Of a stretch of 33,495 bases of DNA, positions 7,058 to 15,804 are shown piece after piece. The position numbers and the translations under genes are program-made. The DNA comes from Bacillota bacterium (lineage in GTDB: Bacteria; Bacillota; Clostridia; Lachnospirales; Lachnospiraceae). The notes under the pieces were generated by a model, which saw only the letters and a program-made list of their open reading frames with translations, was not told where the DNA came from and did no database searches. The stretch lies in assembly GCA_023439125.1 (NCBI GenBank), contig JAEXOU010000021.1, positions 1 to 33,495 on the forward strand, given 5' to 3'. Position 1 is the first letter of the stretch. Every line of letters begins with the position of its first letter.

Positions 7058-9037
7058 ATGAGTAACATTGAGAATATGTCGGTTAACGCCATTCGTGTTT
7101 TAGCAGCAGATTCCGTACAGAAGGCAAATTCAGGACACCCAGGACTTCCATTAGGATGTGCAGGCATTGCATATGAATTATGGGCTAAGCATATGAAACA
7201 TAATCCTGCTAATCCAGATTGGGCAAATAGGGATCGTTTTATTCTTTCAGGAGGACATGGTTCAACTTTATTATACTCCTTATTACATTTATTTGGTTAT
7301 GGTTTAACAAAGGAAGATCTGATGCAATTCCGTCAGTTAGATTCCTTAACACCAGGTCATCCAGAATATCGTCATACAAAAGGTGTAGAAGCTACCACAG
7401 GTCCTTTAGGTGCAGGTATGGCAATGGCAGTTGGTATGGCAATGGCAGAGGAACATCTTGCTGCAAAATTCAATAAAGAAAACTTTCCAGTAGTAGACCA
7501 CTATACTTATGTACTTGGTGGTGATGGCTGTATGATGGAAGGTATCTCTTATGAGGCATTTTCTTTAGCTGGTACATTAGCTCTTAATAAACTAATCGTT
7601 TTCTATGATTCAAACAAGATTTCAATTGAGGGAAGTACAGATATCGCATTCACAGAGGATGTTGTAAAGCGATTTGAAGCATTCCACTTCCAGACAATTG
7701 TAGTGGAAGATGGTAATAATCTAGAAGAGATTGGTAGAGCAATTGAGACTGCAAAGGCGGATAAAACTCGTCCAAGTATGATTTTATGCAAAACTCAGAT
7801 TGGATTTGGTTGTCCAGCAAAACAAGGTAAGGCTAGTGCCCATGGTGAACCTCTTGGATCAGACAATGTACTTGCAATGAAAGAATGCTTAAATTGGCCA
7901 TCTACAGAACCTTTCTATGTTCCAGATGAGGTATATGCAAACTATAAAGCAATTGCTGAAAAGAAAGCAGAAGACGAAGTTGCTTGGAATGCAATGTTTG
8001 CTGAATATGCAAAACAATACCCTGAGATGAAGGAATTGTGGGACAAGGAGTTTAATCTAGATGTAGCAAAAGAGTTAATTAATAACGATGACTTCTGGAA
8101 GTATGATGAGAAGCCAGAGGCTACCAGAAACCTTTCTGGTGTTGTAGTCAACCGTTTAAAGGATTATGTTCCAAGCTTAATTGGTGGAGCTGCAGATTTA
8201 TCTCCTTCGACAAAGACATATATGAAGGATGAGGGTGATTTTAGCAAAGATGACCGTCTTGGAAGAAACCTTCATTTTGGTGTTCGAGAATTATCAATGG
8301 CTGCAATTGGAAACGGTATGGTACTTCATGGACTTCGTGCTTATGTTTCAACCTTCTTTGTATTCAGTGATTATGTAAAACCAATGGCACGTTTATCTTC
8401 TCTTATGAGAATTCCAACTACTTATGTTTGGACACATGATTCCATCGGTGTTGGTGAAGATGGTCCAACTCATGAGCCAATTGAACAATTAGCAATTTAT
8501 AGAGCTATGCCGAACTTCCATGTATTCCGTCCAGCAGATGCAACAGAGACAATTGCAGCTTGGTACAGTGCGGTAACTTCGAAAGAAACTCCAACTGCAC
8601 TTGTTTTAACGAGACAGAACTTACCACAGCTTGCTGGTTCCTCTAAGGAAGCATTAAAAGGTGGATATATCTTAGAAGATTCAGCAAAAGAAATTCCAGA
8701 TGCAATCATTATTGCTTCCGGTTCCGAGGTATCTCTTGCAGTAGAAGCAAAAGCCGAGCTTGCAAAAGAAGGAATTGATGTACGCGTTGTAAGTATGCCA
8801 TGTATGGACTTATTCGAAGAGCAATCGAAAGAGTATAAAGATAGTGTTCTTCCAAAAGAAGTTCGTAAGAGAGTTGCAGTAGAAGCATTAATTGGTTTCG
8901 GATGGGAGAAATATGTCGGTTTAGATGGCGCTATTATTTCTATGACTGGCTTTGGTGCATCTGCTCCAGCAGCAACATTATTCGAGAAATTTGGATTTAC
9001 AACAAAACGCGTTGTAGATACAGTTAAGAGTTTATAA
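7058..9037 (+). CDS. tkt: Transketolase
   Basis: Thiamine-diphosphate enzyme of the non-oxidative pentose phosphate pathway, moving two-carbon units between ketoses and aldoses in the cytoplasm. At 659 residues it is full length. N-terminal domain: ADSVQKANSGHPGLPLG, then GPLGAG and the ThDP motif GDGCMMEGISYEA ending in YDSNKISIEG. Pyrimidine domain: GVRELSMAAIGNGM and HDSIGVGEDGPTHEP. The C-terminal domain carries PALVLTRQNLP-like TALVLTRQNLP. ATG 7058 is preceded by TAGGAGG at good spacing. It is the only pentose phosphate gene here and is monocistronic between terminators. The opposite strand carries a long open frame (8497-9051) that is only a codon shadow. Confidence 0.97.
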   Translation: MSNIENMSVNAIRVLAADSVQKANSGHPGLPLGCAGIAYELWAKHMKHNPANPDWANRDRFILSGGHGSTLLYSLLHLFGYGLTKEDLMQFRQLDSLTPGHPEYRHTKGVEATTGPLGAGMAMAVGMAMAEEHLAAKFNKENFPVVDHYTYVLGGDGCMMEGISYEAFSLAGTLALNKLIVFYDSNKISIEGSTDIAFTEDVVKRFEAFHFQTIVVEDGNNLEEIGRAIETAKADKTRPSMILCKTQIGFGCPAKQGKASAHGEPLGSDNVLAMKECLNWPSTEPFYVPDEVYANYKAIAEKKAEDEVAWNAMFAEYAKQYPEMKELWDKEFNLDVAKELINNDDFWKYDEKPEATRNLSGVVVNRLKDYVPSLIGGAADLSPSTKTYMKDEGDFSKDDRLGRNLHFGVRELSMAAIGNGMVLHGLRAYVSTFFVFSDYVKPMARLSSLMRIPTTYVWTHDSIGVGEDGPTHEPIEQLAIYRAMPNFHVFRPADATETIAAWYSAVTSKETPTALVLTRQNLPQLAGSSKEALKGGYILEDSAKEIPDAIIIASGSEVSLAVEAKAELAKEGIDVRVVSMPCMDLFEEQSKEYKDSVLPKEVRKRVAVEALIGFGWEKYVGLDGAIISMTGFGASAPAATLFEKFGFTTKRVVDTVKSL

Positions 9038-9058
9038 TAATCAATAAGCAAGAAGCTT

Positions 9059-9093
9059 AAAACTTCAGCATCTTTTGGTGCTGAAGTTTTTTT
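9059..9093 (+). terminator. Terminator of transketolase
   Basis: AAAACTTCAGCA (9059-9070) pairs with TGCTGAAGTTTT (9079-9090) around TCTTTTGG and runs into seven T's. Confidence 0.9.
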
Positions 9094-9099
9094 ATATTA

Positions 9100-9183
9100 T
9101 ATTTGTCATCACATTTATAGCAAGTCTATTTCTGTGCAAAATGACGAATGAGATTATAGAAACGTACTTTTGATACCTGAATC
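9100..9183 (-). repeat. Dispersed MITE-like repeat, copy C (degenerate)
   Basis: Read on the - strand it begins GGTATCAAAAGTAC (9176-9163), continues with CGTCATTTTGCACA (9146-9133), then GATGACAAATATAAT. These follow the same order as in the copies at 21062-21160 and 27468-27594. Spacing has drifted, and the far end is lost next to the tkt terminator. Confidence 0.55.
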
Positions 9184-9337
9184 GTAATAGTTAATTTCTT
9201 TCGACATCCTAAAACCCCAAAATCACTTTGTTTTTTTTTCACTTTAATATATTTATAATGATTCGTTATTGAAATTCCAAGAATTAATCGTTAAAATGAA
9301 GTTAACTGGTAACTTTTTCAAGATAAGGAGAACCAAG

Positions 9338-10024
9338 ATGGCGAAGATATTAATTGTAGAAGATGAAGTGAAAATTGCACGATTTGTTGAACTCGAATTA
9401 AAATATGAAGGTTATGAAGTTGAGATAGCAAATGACGGACGATCCGGATTAGAAAAGGCTTTAAAGGATAATGTAGACTTAGTTCTGTTAGATATTATGT
9501 TGCCAGGACTTAGTGGAATTGAGGTGTGCCGTAGAATACGCTTAGAATCTAAGGTTCCAATTATTATGTTAACAGCGAAGGACGATGTAACAGATAAGGT
9601 GGCAGGATTAGATACTGGTGCTGATGATTATATGACTAAGCCATTTGCAATCGAGGAACTATTGGCAAGAATTCGTGTAGCATTAAACCGCCAAAGTAAG
9701 GATAGACAAGAAGTAAAGGCAGATATTTTACAGCATGGAGAATTAATAATTAATTTATCAAGTCATAGCGTGACTTATGGAAGTGACGAGCTTACACTTA
9801 CGAAAAAGGAATACGAGTTATTAGAGTATATGGTACGGAATAAGAATATTGCATTGACAAGGGAACAATTATTAAACAATGTTTGGGATTATGAGTATTT
9901 TGGTGATACAAATGTTGTGGATGTATATATTCGTTACTTAAGGCAAAAAATCGATGATAAATATGGTATTCATATGATTAACACAGTACGAGGGGTGGGA
10001 TATATAATTCGAGATGAAAAGTAA
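9338..10024 (+). CDS. OmpR-family response regulator
   Basis: A 228-residue regulator with an N-terminal receiver (about 1-120) and a C-terminal winged-helix DNA-binding domain. The acidic pocket is VEDE, the phospho-acceptor is D52 in LLDIMLPG, and the switch lysine is in TKPF. The output domain shows LTKKEYELLEYMVRN and VVDVYIRYLRQKID. ATG 9338 is chosen over an upstream in-frame ATG at 9269 because AAGGAG (9325-9330) is 7 nt before it and the receiver begins there (MAKILIVEDE). Its stop overlaps the kinase start by 11 bp, giving a translationally coupled pair. A TATAAT at 9254-9259 may be its -10. The signal is unknown; the pair resembles ArlRS in layout. Confidence 0.94.
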   Translation: MAKILIVEDEVKIARFVELELKYEGYEVEIANDGRSGLEKALKDNVDLVLLDIMLPGLSGIEVCRRIRLESKVPIIMLTAKDDVTDKVAGLDTGADDYMTKPFAIEELLARIRVALNRQSKDRQEVKADILQHGELIINLSSHSVTYGSDELTLTKKEYELLEYMVRNKNIALTREQLLNNVWDYEYFGDTNVVDVYIRYLRQKIDDKYGIHMINTVRGVGYIIRDEK

Positions 10025-11453
10025 AATGGTAGAAGCAATCCGTAAGTTTCTGCAAAAAACCGTCTTACCATTAAGAAGAAAGCGCCAAGAAATTGCAGGT
10101 GGTATTCGGTTATCAATTACTCACCGTATTGCAATGAATTACCTAAAACTTCTTTTTTTAAATGGGATATTATTTTTCTTAATCTTTCCTTTTTTATATC
10201 TGAATGCACAAAAATCATTTTATACTGATTTATCAGACATAATAATAGAAAATCTGAAAGTGAGCTCAGGGACGTTTGGTAAGGAGGTAAATCCGTATTC
10301 TGCACATGGCGTAAATATGATTTTATTTGAAACAGAGAAGGATCGAGAAATATATAATGATCTTAACTATAAAGTAACAAGTAAGGGTGGTATTTTTAAG
10401 AAGTATCACATTAATTTTTCTGATTTAGCTCATCGATTTACGGTTGAAGAGGAAAGAAAATTTATAATAGAAGAGACGGAGTATCGTGTTATCTTTTATT
10501 ATAATATGACCTCTGATTTATCACGTATGGGACCTTTTATGATTAACTTAATTTTTCTTTATCTAGTTATCACGCTCTCCATTATTAAAGAGGGCAAGAA
10601 GAATAATGTTAAATTACTTGAACCAATACAATCAATGTCTGCAACAGTTAATCGTCTCACAGTAAATAATCTTCATAGTGAACGTTTATATGTAGAAGGT
10701 ACGAAGAATGAATTAAAAGACTTGGCAGCAGTATTTAATAATATGTTAGACCGTATTGAGACATCTTATGAGAGCCAGAAGCAGTTTGTATCCAATGCTT
10801 CTCATGAGCTAAGAACCCCAATCGCAGTTATTCAAGGGTATGTTAATATGCTAGACCGCTGGGGGTCGAAAGATCAAGCAATATTAGAAGAGTCAATCGA
10901 TGCAATAAAGAATGAAGCAAAGTCGATGCAGGATTTGGTTGAAAAGTTACTATTTTTATCTCGTCATGATAAAAGAACATTAAAACTAGAAAAGAAACTA
11001 TTTAATATGCGTCCTGTTGTTGAGGAAATGATTAAAGAAACAAATCTAGTAGCAATCAATCGAGTAATTGAATGCCCATTTTTAGAGGATGTTAATGTTT
11101 ATGGTGATAAGCAAGCATTAAAACAGGCAATTCGTGTTTTCATTGATAATGCAGTAAAATATACAGTAGATGGAGATACAATTCGAATTTATTGCAAAAA
11201 TATACGAGGTGATTGTGTAATTGCTGTTGAAGATACAGGAATCGGAATGACAAGAAGAGATATGGATAATATCTTTGAACGATTTTATCGGTCTCATCAT
11301 GTAAGAGATCGCAAAATCGATGGTCATGGACTAGGATTATCCATTGCCAAGCTCATAATTATGGCACATACAGGACGAATCAAGGTTCGTTCACAGTACA
11401 CGAAGGGAACTAGCTTCATTGTGACGATTCCAAGAATTCGTATGAATGAGTAA
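10014..11453 (+). CDS. Sensor histidine kinase, partner of the 9338 regulator
   Basis: A 479-residue membrane kinase. A basic N-terminal region (about 1-40) precedes TM1 (about 44-64, LKLLFLNGILFFLIFPFLYL). An extracytoplasmic segment follows to about 170, then TM2 (about 173-192) and a HAMP linker. The dimerisation domain carries H264 in SHELRTP. The ATPase domain shows the N box FIDNAVKYT, DTGIGM, the F box ERFYRS and the G box GHGLGLSIAKLI. Start 10014 overlaps the regulator gene; an in-frame ATG at 10026 is an alternative, and neither has a strong SD, as expected for coupled translation. The extracytoplasmic domain was not recognised, so the ligand is unknown. Confidence 0.93.
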   Translation: MKSKMVEAIRKFLQKTVLPLRRKRQEIAGGIRLSITHRIAMNYLKLLFLNGILFFLIFPFLYLNAQKSFYTDLSDIIIENLKVSSGTFGKEVNPYSAHGVNMILFETEKDREIYNDLNYKVTSKGGIFKKYHINFSDLAHRFTVEEERKFIIEETEYRVIFYYNMTSDLSRMGPFMINLIFLYLVITLSIIKEGKKNNVKLLEPIQSMSATVNRLTVNNLHSERLYVEGTKNELKDLAAVFNNMLDRIETSYESQKQFVSNASHELRTPIAVIQGYVNMLDRWGSKDQAILEESIDAIKNEAKSMQDLVEKLLFLSRHDKRTLKLEKKLFNMRPVVEEMIKETNLVAINRVIECPFLEDVNVYGDKQALKQAIRVFIDNAVKYTVDGDTIRIYCKNIRGDCVIAVEDTGIGMTRRDMDNIFERFYRSHHVRDRKIDGHGLGLSIAKLIIMAHTGRIKVRSQYTKGTSFIVTIPRIRMNE

Positions 11454-11470
11454 GGAAGGATAAGTGTAAA

Positions 11471-11520
11471 AAAGGAGGCTATGCAAGCTGATCTTCGGGT
11501 CAGCTTGCATAGCCTCCTTT
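11471..11520. terminator. Strong bidirectional terminator
   Basis: A perfect 21-bp stem: arms 11471-11491 and 11500-11520 (AAAGGAGGCTATG... / ...CATAGCCTCCTTT), loop TCTTCGGG. It separates the rightward kinase gene from the leftward ABC gene; both strands give T's at the base of the stem. Confidence 0.92.
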
Positions 11521-11553
11521 CATTTTAAATACTAGGAATAGCAAAACACTCTT

Positions 11554-13332
11554 TTAAGCAATGTTTTTGAACTGTGCCATATATAGATTATAGTAAATTC
11601 CTTTCTTGGCGATTAACTCAGCTGCAGTTCCTTCCTCCATTATACCGCAATTATCAATTACAAAGATACGGTCTGCTTTTTGAATGGTTGACAATCGATG
11701 TGCAATAACAAATGAGGTACGCCCTTTTAACAGAGCTTCAATGCCTTGCTGTACTAATAATTCTGTTTGAGTATCAATACTAGAAGTCGCTTCGTCAAGA
11801 ATTAATATTCTTGGACTAGACACCATGGTTCTTGCAAAAGCAAGTAATTGTTTTTGACCAATGGATAATCCAGCACCTCTTTCTTTTAACTCAGTATCAT
11901 AACCATTTTCTAGCTTCATAATAAAATCATGTGCATTTACTGCTTTTGCAGCAGCAATAATCTCTTCATCTGTTGCGTCAAGTTTACCATATCGAATGTT
12001 GTCTTTCACGGTTCCAGTGAATAAGAAATTATCTTGAGTCATAACACCCATTTGCTCTCTTAAGCTTTCAATTGACACTTTGGTCAAATCAAACCCATCT
12101 ACTCGAATTACTCCACTTTGAATATCATAAAAACGGCTGATTAAATTAATGATTGTAGTTTTACCAGCGCCAGTTGGACCAACAAGGGCTATCGTTTCGC
12201 CAGGCTTAACATGGAAGCTGACGTCTTCTAAGACTTTGGTATCCTCATCATAAGAAAAGGATACATGCTGAAATAGTACATCTCCTTGAACATTAGGCAA
12301 TTTAATGACTTCTTGGGCATCGGTCACATCTGGTTTTGTATCAAGAATTTCAAAAATTCTTTCTGCACCAGTGATATTCGTGATTAATTGATTATAAAAG
12401 TTACTTAAGTTTAGCAGTGGGTGCCAGAACATGGAGAGATAAACACCAAAGGCCATTATCGTCCCGACATGAATATCTCCACTTTGAACCATCTGAACAC
12501 CAAAGTAAAATAGACTAAGGGTTGCAACACCCCAGCATATATCGACTACAGGGCCAAAGGCATCTGCATATTTTACCGCATTAATAAATGATTTGCGGTG
12601 ATCCTTTAGTAGTTCATCAAATTCATCTTGTGTCTCTTTTTCGGCTGAGAAGCTCTGTACAATCTTCATTCCAGAAATATCTTCATGGATAAACGCATTC
12701 AGATTTGAACTTTTTTTTCGAAATACCTGCCACCCTTTATGTGCTCTAGTCTGTACAAAGAGCACTCCGATTATCATAACAGGTAAACTAATTAAAGCAG
12801 CACAGGCAAGCTTATAGTTTTTAATAAACATAATAACTACAACTGCACATATGGTAATAAAATCAGGGATCAGTGTAGTTACACTATTACTTAAAACATC
12901 TTTTAAAGAATTGACATCACCCATAATTCGGGCGAGAATCTTACCAGTTGGTCTTGAATCAAAGAATTTAAAGCTTAGTGTTTGAATATGCGTATATAGT
13001 TCCTGGCGAATGGTAACTAAGACATCGTTCGATAACTTTGCCATAATATACATCCTTAGTTTAACTAGTACAATAAATAATAAATTTAAAATAATTGCTA
13101 TCACACATAGATGTAACAGGCCTTTAGAATCCTTATTTTTTATATAGACATCAATGGCGTTTTCTATAATTAATGGGTTGATAAGAGTGATGGCAACACT
13201 AAATAGCATGATAACAAGTACGATGGCAATGGATTTCTTATAAGCAAGCAAGTAACGAAACAGCCGTAACAAGGTCACTTGTTTTGAGGAATTACTAAGT
13301 TTTTCATCATCTTTTGTTGCATTTACTGCCAT
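11554..13332 (-). CDS. ABC exporter half transporter with the catalytic Walker B
   Basis: A 592-residue half transporter: six-TM ABC_membrane domain (about 30-315), then a nucleotide-binding domain (about 345-592). NBD motifs: Walker A GPTGAGKTT, Q loop MTQDNF, signature LSIGQ (altered from LSGGQ), Walker B ILILDEATS with the catalytic glutamate, and the H loop IAHRLST. It starts 18 bp after the other half transporter ends, so the two form one operon and almost certainly a heterodimer of the BmrCD/TM287-288/LmrCD type, expelling drugs or lipids. The altered signature and intact Walker B make this the BmrD/TM288-like partner. ATG 13332 has GGAAGTG upstream. Substrate not predictable. Confidence 0.93.
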   Translation of the reverse strand: MAVNATKDDEKLSNSSKQVTLLRLFRYLLAYKKSIAIVLVIMLFSVAITLINPLIIENAIDVYIKNKDSKGLLHLCVIAIILNLLFIVLVKLRMYIMAKLSNDVLVTIRQELYTHIQTLSFKFFDSRPTGKILARIMGDVNSLKDVLSNSVTTLIPDFITICAVVVIMFIKNYKLACAALISLPVMIIGVLFVQTRAHKGWQVFRKKSSNLNAFIHEDISGMKIVQSFSAEKETQDEFDELLKDHRKSFINAVKYADAFGPVVDICWGVATLSLFYFGVQMVQSGDIHVGTIMAFGVYLSMFWHPLLNLSNFYNQLITNITGAERIFEILDTKPDVTDAQEVIKLPNVQGDVLFQHVSFSYDEDTKVLEDVSFHVKPGETIALVGPTGAGKTTIINLISRFYDIQSGVIRVDGFDLTKVSIESLREQMGVMTQDNFLFTGTVKDNIRYGKLDATDEEIIAAAKAVNAHDFIMKLENGYDTELKERGAGLSIGQKQLLAFARTMVSSPRILILDEATSSIDTQTELLVQQGIEALLKGRTSFVIAHRLSTIQKADRIFVIDNCGIMEEGTAAELIAKKGIYYNLYMAQFKNIA

Positions 13333-13350
13333 TTTTTCACTTCCTTTCTA

Positions 13351-15096
13351 TTATTCGCAGCAGGCAGACTTTAAGTGTTCAGAATTTAAGAATTCACCAT
13401 ACTGAGCCATATAGGTTTTATAGTAAAGTCCTTGTTTTTTTAATAATTCTTGATGTGTGCCACGCTCTGCAATTGAACCGTCCTCTAAAACAATAATCTC
13501 ATCAGCATTACGCACAGCTGAAATTCGATGAGCGATGATAATTTTTGTTGTATTACTTAGTTGATTTAGAGATTCTTGAATCTGATGTTCGGTTTCCATG
13601 TCAAGGGCTGAAGTAGAGTCATCTAATACAACAACCGGCGCTTGTTTCGCAAATGCACGTGCAATGCTAATACGTTGCTTTTGTCCACCAGAAAGACCAA
13701 CACCACGTTCACCGATAATTGTGTCGTAGCCATCTTCCATCTGATTAATAAACTCATCCGCTAAGGATAGGGATAGAGCAGCGGTAACAGAAGAATCCTC
13801 TAATGATTGTTTCATACCCAACTTAACGTTTTCATTGATACTTTCTGAAAATAAGAATACGTCTTGCATAACAATTGCTAGGCTAGAGCGTAACTCTTTT
13901 AATGATAATTTCGAAATGTCAACTCCATCTAACTTGATACAACCAGAAGATACGTCATAGAAACGTTGTAGTAGGTTAATAATTGATGTCTTTCCAGATC
14001 CAGTGGCGCCCATAATTCCAATTGTCTTACCAGCAGGAACATGAAAGCATATATCATGTAGAATCTCTTTATTATCAAGACTAAAGCATACATGCTCAAA
14101 TTCAATACTTCCTTGAACGTCTCCGATGATAAGTGGTTTTTCAACTTCTATAATATCAGGCTTTGTTTCCATAATCTTTTTAATCTTCTTGTTAGAAGCA
14201 TAAGCACTTGCAGCAGCATTAGACAACCAGCCAATCATCTCAAGTGGCCAGGTAATATTCATACTGTATTCCACAAATGCACCTAAGGTACCAAGAGTAA
14301 TCTCATCAATAATCGTTAGATATCCGCCATACAGAATAATAGAGATTGGTAATAGTCTTGTGATAATCTGAAAAACTGGCTGATACTTCACTAGTACTTT
14401 GGATTGACGCATGTTTAAATCATAATATCGTTTATTGTGTGATAAGAACTTCTTAATCTCAAACTTTTCTTTTGCAAATGCCTTAACGGTTCTTACACCA
14501 GACAGATTTTCTTGAGCGATTGTATTAAGAGTTGCATTCTCTTCACTAATTTCTTCATAGATGCCTCCAAGTTTGCGTTCCATAACTACGGCTAATACTC
14601 CAACGATAGGCATAATAATCAATGGGATGATAAATAATTTGTTGTTTAGCTGGAACATACAATATAGTACGATAGAAGTATGTATGATTACTTCTGCAAT
14701 GAGCATACTAACGTAATTGAACGCGTCCCAGATTCGATCCACATCATCTTTAACACGAGACATAACTTCTCCGGTATTGGTTTTATCAAAAAAGCCAACC
14801 GATAAGGTTTGAATATGATGAAAAAGCCTTCTACGAATATCAAGTGCAATCTTTGAGGAAGTGCAATCGAATGTAATTTCCTTTAAATATCCAAAGATAC
14901 AGCGGCCAAATCCAATTAGAAAAAGTCCCAACATTAATTTAGGTAATAATGAATTCTTCCCATCTGTAATAACATCATCAATAATAATCTTAGTAATCTG
15001 TGGGTTTAACATATCTAAGGTTACTGTAATCACAATACATAAAAGAGCAAATACATATCGGTACCAGTATTTTTTTAAGTAATATGTTATTTTCAT
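13351..15096 (-). CDS. ABC exporter half transporter with degenerate Walker B
   Basis: A 581-residue half transporter, first gene of the pair. Six-TM domain (about 10-300) and an NBD with Walker A GATGSGKTS, Q loop VMQDVF, normal signature LSGGQ, Walker B VVVLDDSTS in which aspartate replaces the catalytic glutamate, and H loop IAHRISA. In asymmetric exporters such as TM287/288 and BmrCD this substitution marks the subunit that contributes the non-catalytic site. ATG 15096 (MKITYYLKKYW) is chosen because AGGAGG lies 11 nt upstream; the in-frame ATG at 15171 lies in the leader and lacks an SD. Expression is probably set by the leader peptide and terminator upstream. Confidence 0.93.
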   Translation of the reverse strand: MKITYYLKKYWYRYVFALLCIVITVTLDMLNPQITKIIIDDVITDGKNSLLPKLMLGLFLIGFGRCIFGYLKEITFDCTSSKIALDIRRRLFHHIQTLSVGFFDKTNTGEVMSRVKDDVDRIWDAFNYVSMLIAEVIIHTSIVLYCMFQLNNKLFIIPLIIMPIVGVLAVVMERKLGGIYEEISEENATLNTIAQENLSGVRTVKAFAKEKFEIKKFLSHNKRYYDLNMRQSKVLVKYQPVFQIITRLLPISIILYGGYLTIIDEITLGTLGAFVEYSMNITWPLEMIGWLSNAAASAYASNKKIKKIMETKPDIIEVEKPLIIGDVQGSIEFEHVCFSLDNKEILHDICFHVPAGKTIGIMGATGSGKTSIINLLQRFYDVSSGCIKLDGVDISKLSLKELRSSLAIVMQDVFLFSESINENVKLGMKQSLEDSSVTAALSLSLADEFINQMEDGYDTIIGERGVGLSGGQKQRISIARAFAKQAPVVVLDDSTSALDMETEHQIQESLNQLSNTTKIIIAHRISAVRNADEIIVLEDGSIAERGTHQELLKKQGLYYKTYMAQYGEFLNSEHLKSACCE

Positions 15097-15238
15097 AAAA
15101 TAGTTTTCCTCCTTGTCTCTGATGTTGCATATGACCAAGGTAAATAACGTTTTGGGTTGCTGATACGACAAAAGCGTTAGACTTGCGCGCGACGCGCCAG
15201 ATTAAAGGTTTTTCACAGGTAAACCTAAAAAAGACAAT

Positions 15239-15264
15239 AAAAAAGCCGCGGCAAGATACCACGG
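15239..15264 (-). terminator. Attenuator terminator in the leader of the ABC exporter operon
   Basis: Read leftward: CCGTGG (15264-15259), loop TATCTTG, CCGCGG (15251-15246), C, then six T's (15244-15239). It lies 23 nt after the stop codon of a short leader ORF and 143 nt before the exporter start, so it would cut transcription before the structural genes. An upstream segment in the ORF can pair with its 5' arm. Confidence 0.75.
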
Positions 15265-15287
15265 TATTCATTCATATAATATGAGAA

Positions 15288-15359
15288 TTACATATACATA
15301 CCAGAGGTCGACTTGCATAAAGTTATAAAGTTGTGTTTTGCACTAATTTGATTGTACAT
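15288..15359 (-). CDS. Leader peptide of the ABC exporter operon (23 codons)
   Basis: ATG 15359 has a strong SD, AAGGAGG (15372-15366), 6 nt upstream. The ORF runs 23 codons to TAA (15290-15288); the peptide begins MYNQISAKHN and ends SGMYM. It lies between a consensus promoter and an intrinsic terminator. Segment 15308-15298 (ACCTCTGGTAT), in its last codons, can pair with 15267-15258 (ATACCGTGGT), which includes the 5' arm of the terminator. This is the architecture of ribosome-mediated attenuation known for bmrB-bmrCD in Bacillus subtilis. No sequence similarity to BmrB is claimed. Confidence 0.7.
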   Translation of the reverse strand: MYNQISAKHNFITLCKSTSGMYM

Positions 15360-15426
15360 AATCTTCCTCCTTCTTTTCACCCTAAATGTGCTTTTAGGTA
15401 TATTATAGTGTATACGTTACTGTTGC

Positions 15427-15455
15427 ATTATATTACCATTATTTACTTATGTCAA
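15427..15455 (-). promoter_or_regulatory. Consensus promoter of the ABC exporter operon
   Basis: Read leftward: TTGACA (15455-15450), 17-bp spacer, TATAAT (15432-15427). Perfect hexamers, start expected near 15420. The transcript would have a leader of about 325 nt holding the leader ORF and attenuator. So strong a promoter makes sense if expression is held back by attenuation. Confidence 0.88.
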
Positions 15456-15502
15456 CCCCTTAATTTTATATTAATCAATGTTTATGTGTATACATAATAA
15501 AG

Positions 15503-15679
15503 TTGTGTATTTATAATAAGGCAAAAGAGGATAGGTTTAATGTAGAGGAGATAAAAGATTTAAATGCAGAAGAGATTATAATAGAGTATTATGCTCACTT
15601 ACTTTATCGTAATGAATATGGTACAATACTTTTAACCATGATAAGCAAAATTCGTGAAGCTGACTTTTCTTACCCATGA
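15503..15679 (+). other. Coding-like fragment, possible small gene or gene remnant
   Basis: An open frame from a TTG codon at 15503 to TGA at 15679 (58 codons), in a stretch of about 445 nt otherwise lacking a gene. Composition looks protein-like (...DRFNVEEIKDLNAEEII... and ...IEYYAHLLYRNEYG...), but there is no ATG and no SD. I recognise no family. It could be the eroded end of a lost gene or chance. Its 3' end runs into the repeat units at 15654-15739. Confidence 0.25.
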
Positions 15680-15739
15680 CAAGTGAAGCTGTTTTTTTGA
15701 TTATGACAAGTGAAGTGACTTGCCACTTCATCTTGTTTA
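15654..15739 (+). repeat. Short tandem repeats and hairpin upstream of the second two-component system
   Basis: GTGAAG recurs at 15654, 15683 and 15710 (periods 29 and 27), and the last two copies share ATGACAAGTGAAG. The last copy also opens a hairpin: ACAAGTGAAGTG (15706-15717) faces CACTTCATCTTGT (15724-15736) with one bulged T. The array sits 65-150 bp before the regulator start, where activator sites or a leader structure would lie. Function unknown. Confidence 0.5.
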
Positions 15740-15804
15740 GGAAAGACAGTTGTATTTGTGAAAGTAACGAAAATAGATTAAGAAAATAAATGGGAGGGAA
15801 AGTT

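Noticed and set aside
8497..9051. A 184-codon open frame antisense to transketolase
   Set aside because: It mirrors the codon pattern of tkt, has no SD and no recognisable protein features; the forward frame is unmistakable.
14990..15271. A 93-codon leftward frame covering the attenuator and the exporter start
   Set aside because: It crosses the terminator stem and overlaps the exporter in another frame without an SD; the 23-codon leader ORF upstream has the strong SD.
15790..15804. ATG 15790 as start of the second response regulator
   Set aside because: It lies within the GGGAGGG SD that serves GTG 15805; no SD precedes the ATG itself.
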